Of a stretch of 64,000 nt of DNA, positions 63,939 through 64,000 are shown one piece after another. The position numbers and the translations under genes are program-made. The stretch lies in assembly GCA_963817075.1 (NCBI GenBank), contig CAWFMT010000005.1, positions 930,001 through 994,000 of the forward strand, written 5' to 3'. Positions within the stretch are counted from its first letter, which is position 1. Every line of letters begins with the position of its first letter. This DNA comes from DASPKM01 sp963817075. GTDB lineage: Bacteria; Bacteroidota; Bacteroidia; Chitinophagales; Chitinophagaceae. The notes beneath the pieces are model-generated. The model did no database searches. It was not told the origin of the DNA and worked only from the letters and a program-made list of their open reading frames with translations.

Positions 63939-64000
63939 ATGGCTGCCGAACCAAACAAGATAATAATAATTACTGCCCCGTCTGGCGCGGGCAAAACATC
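63939..64000 (+). CDS. gmk: Guanylate kinase, 5' end only
   Basis: Only the first 20 codons are in the window. The start MAAEPNKIIIITAPSGAGKT has the guanylate-kinase P-loop (A-P-S-G-A-G-K). It converts GMP to GDP. The ATG at 63939 lies 6 nt after TTTCTTTG, a near-consensus -7 box, so it may be another short-leader start. Confidence 0.85.
   Translation, partial: MAAEPNKIIIITAPSGAGKT

Overview
The window reads as a chromosome segment of a member of the Bacteroidota, most likely from the Chitinophagia/Cytophagia side. The evidence is an alternative complex III gene feeding an aa3-type oxidase operon, a type IX secretion (T9SS) sorting domain, Bacteroidota-style -33/-7 promoters (TTTG and TAnnTTTG) and AT-rich intergenic DNA. 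No phage, insertion sequence or CRISPR array is visible.

Layout. 1-8562 is a respiratory operon: ActE tail, actF, coxB, coxA, ctaB, two subunit III genes, subunit IV, SCO and DUF420. It ends in a strong terminator after a possible small RNA, then about 770 bp of repeats. 9596-16006 holds a trmB/DUF5522/alkyltransferase-like operon, a Rieske-tailed FAD oxidoreductase, a large secreted hydrolase-like protein and a two-gene unit with a HEPN-like protein. 16380-16730 has a tmRNA-like RNA and a divergent lrp gene sharing back-to-back promoters. 17255-22292 contains a small surface protein and a four-gene minus-strand run (SGNH hydrolase, alpha/beta hydrolase, glycosyltransferase, peptide permease). 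22469-31148 contains a MarR regulator with an acyl-CoA dehydrogenase, a 5'-nucleotidase lipoprotein, an S9 peptidase, an AhpD-like protein and korB without korA. 31586-44002 holds mixed housekeeping and membrane genes: JmjC/cupin protein, tsaC, GNAT, rnhB, a TsdA-like dihaem cytochrome facing a Tat-exported DsrE-like protein, ctaA, a membrane patatin, a lipid kinase and fabH. 44403-50689 is a surface locus: two uncharacterised proteins, two paralogous secreted proteins with autoproteolytic S74 chaperone domains, and a T9SS-sorted protein. 50690-64000 holds a response regulator, typA, meaB, three family 2 glycosyltransferases, a LON-domain protein, coaX, an outer-membrane protein, lptC, an aldo-keto reductase, an SDR enzyme and the start of gmk.

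How the genes fit together. ActF passes electrons from menaquinol through cytochrome c to CoxABC. CtaB and CtaA make the haem A, and SCO and the DUF420 protein help assemble the copper and haem centres. CoaX, FabH, MeaB and the acyl-CoA dehydrogenase belong to CoA, fatty-acid and propionate metabolism. LptC, the glycosyltransferases and the outer-membrane proteins build the envelope.

Three things stand out. First, the RNA at 16380-16585 has a tRNA-like acceptor/T-arm and a tmRNA-like helix 2, but no recognisable ALAA tag. Second, intergenic DNA is filled with degenerate 7-nt-period word repeats, hairpins and a 156-bp triple tandem repeat, and the repeat words recur far apart. Third, four genes (coxB, the acyl-CoA dehydrogenase, the T9SS protein and typA) are broken only by single-base insertions, five in all, which points to assembly error rather than decay. 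Several start codons sit 5-6 nt after a -7 box, suggesting leaderless mRNAs.
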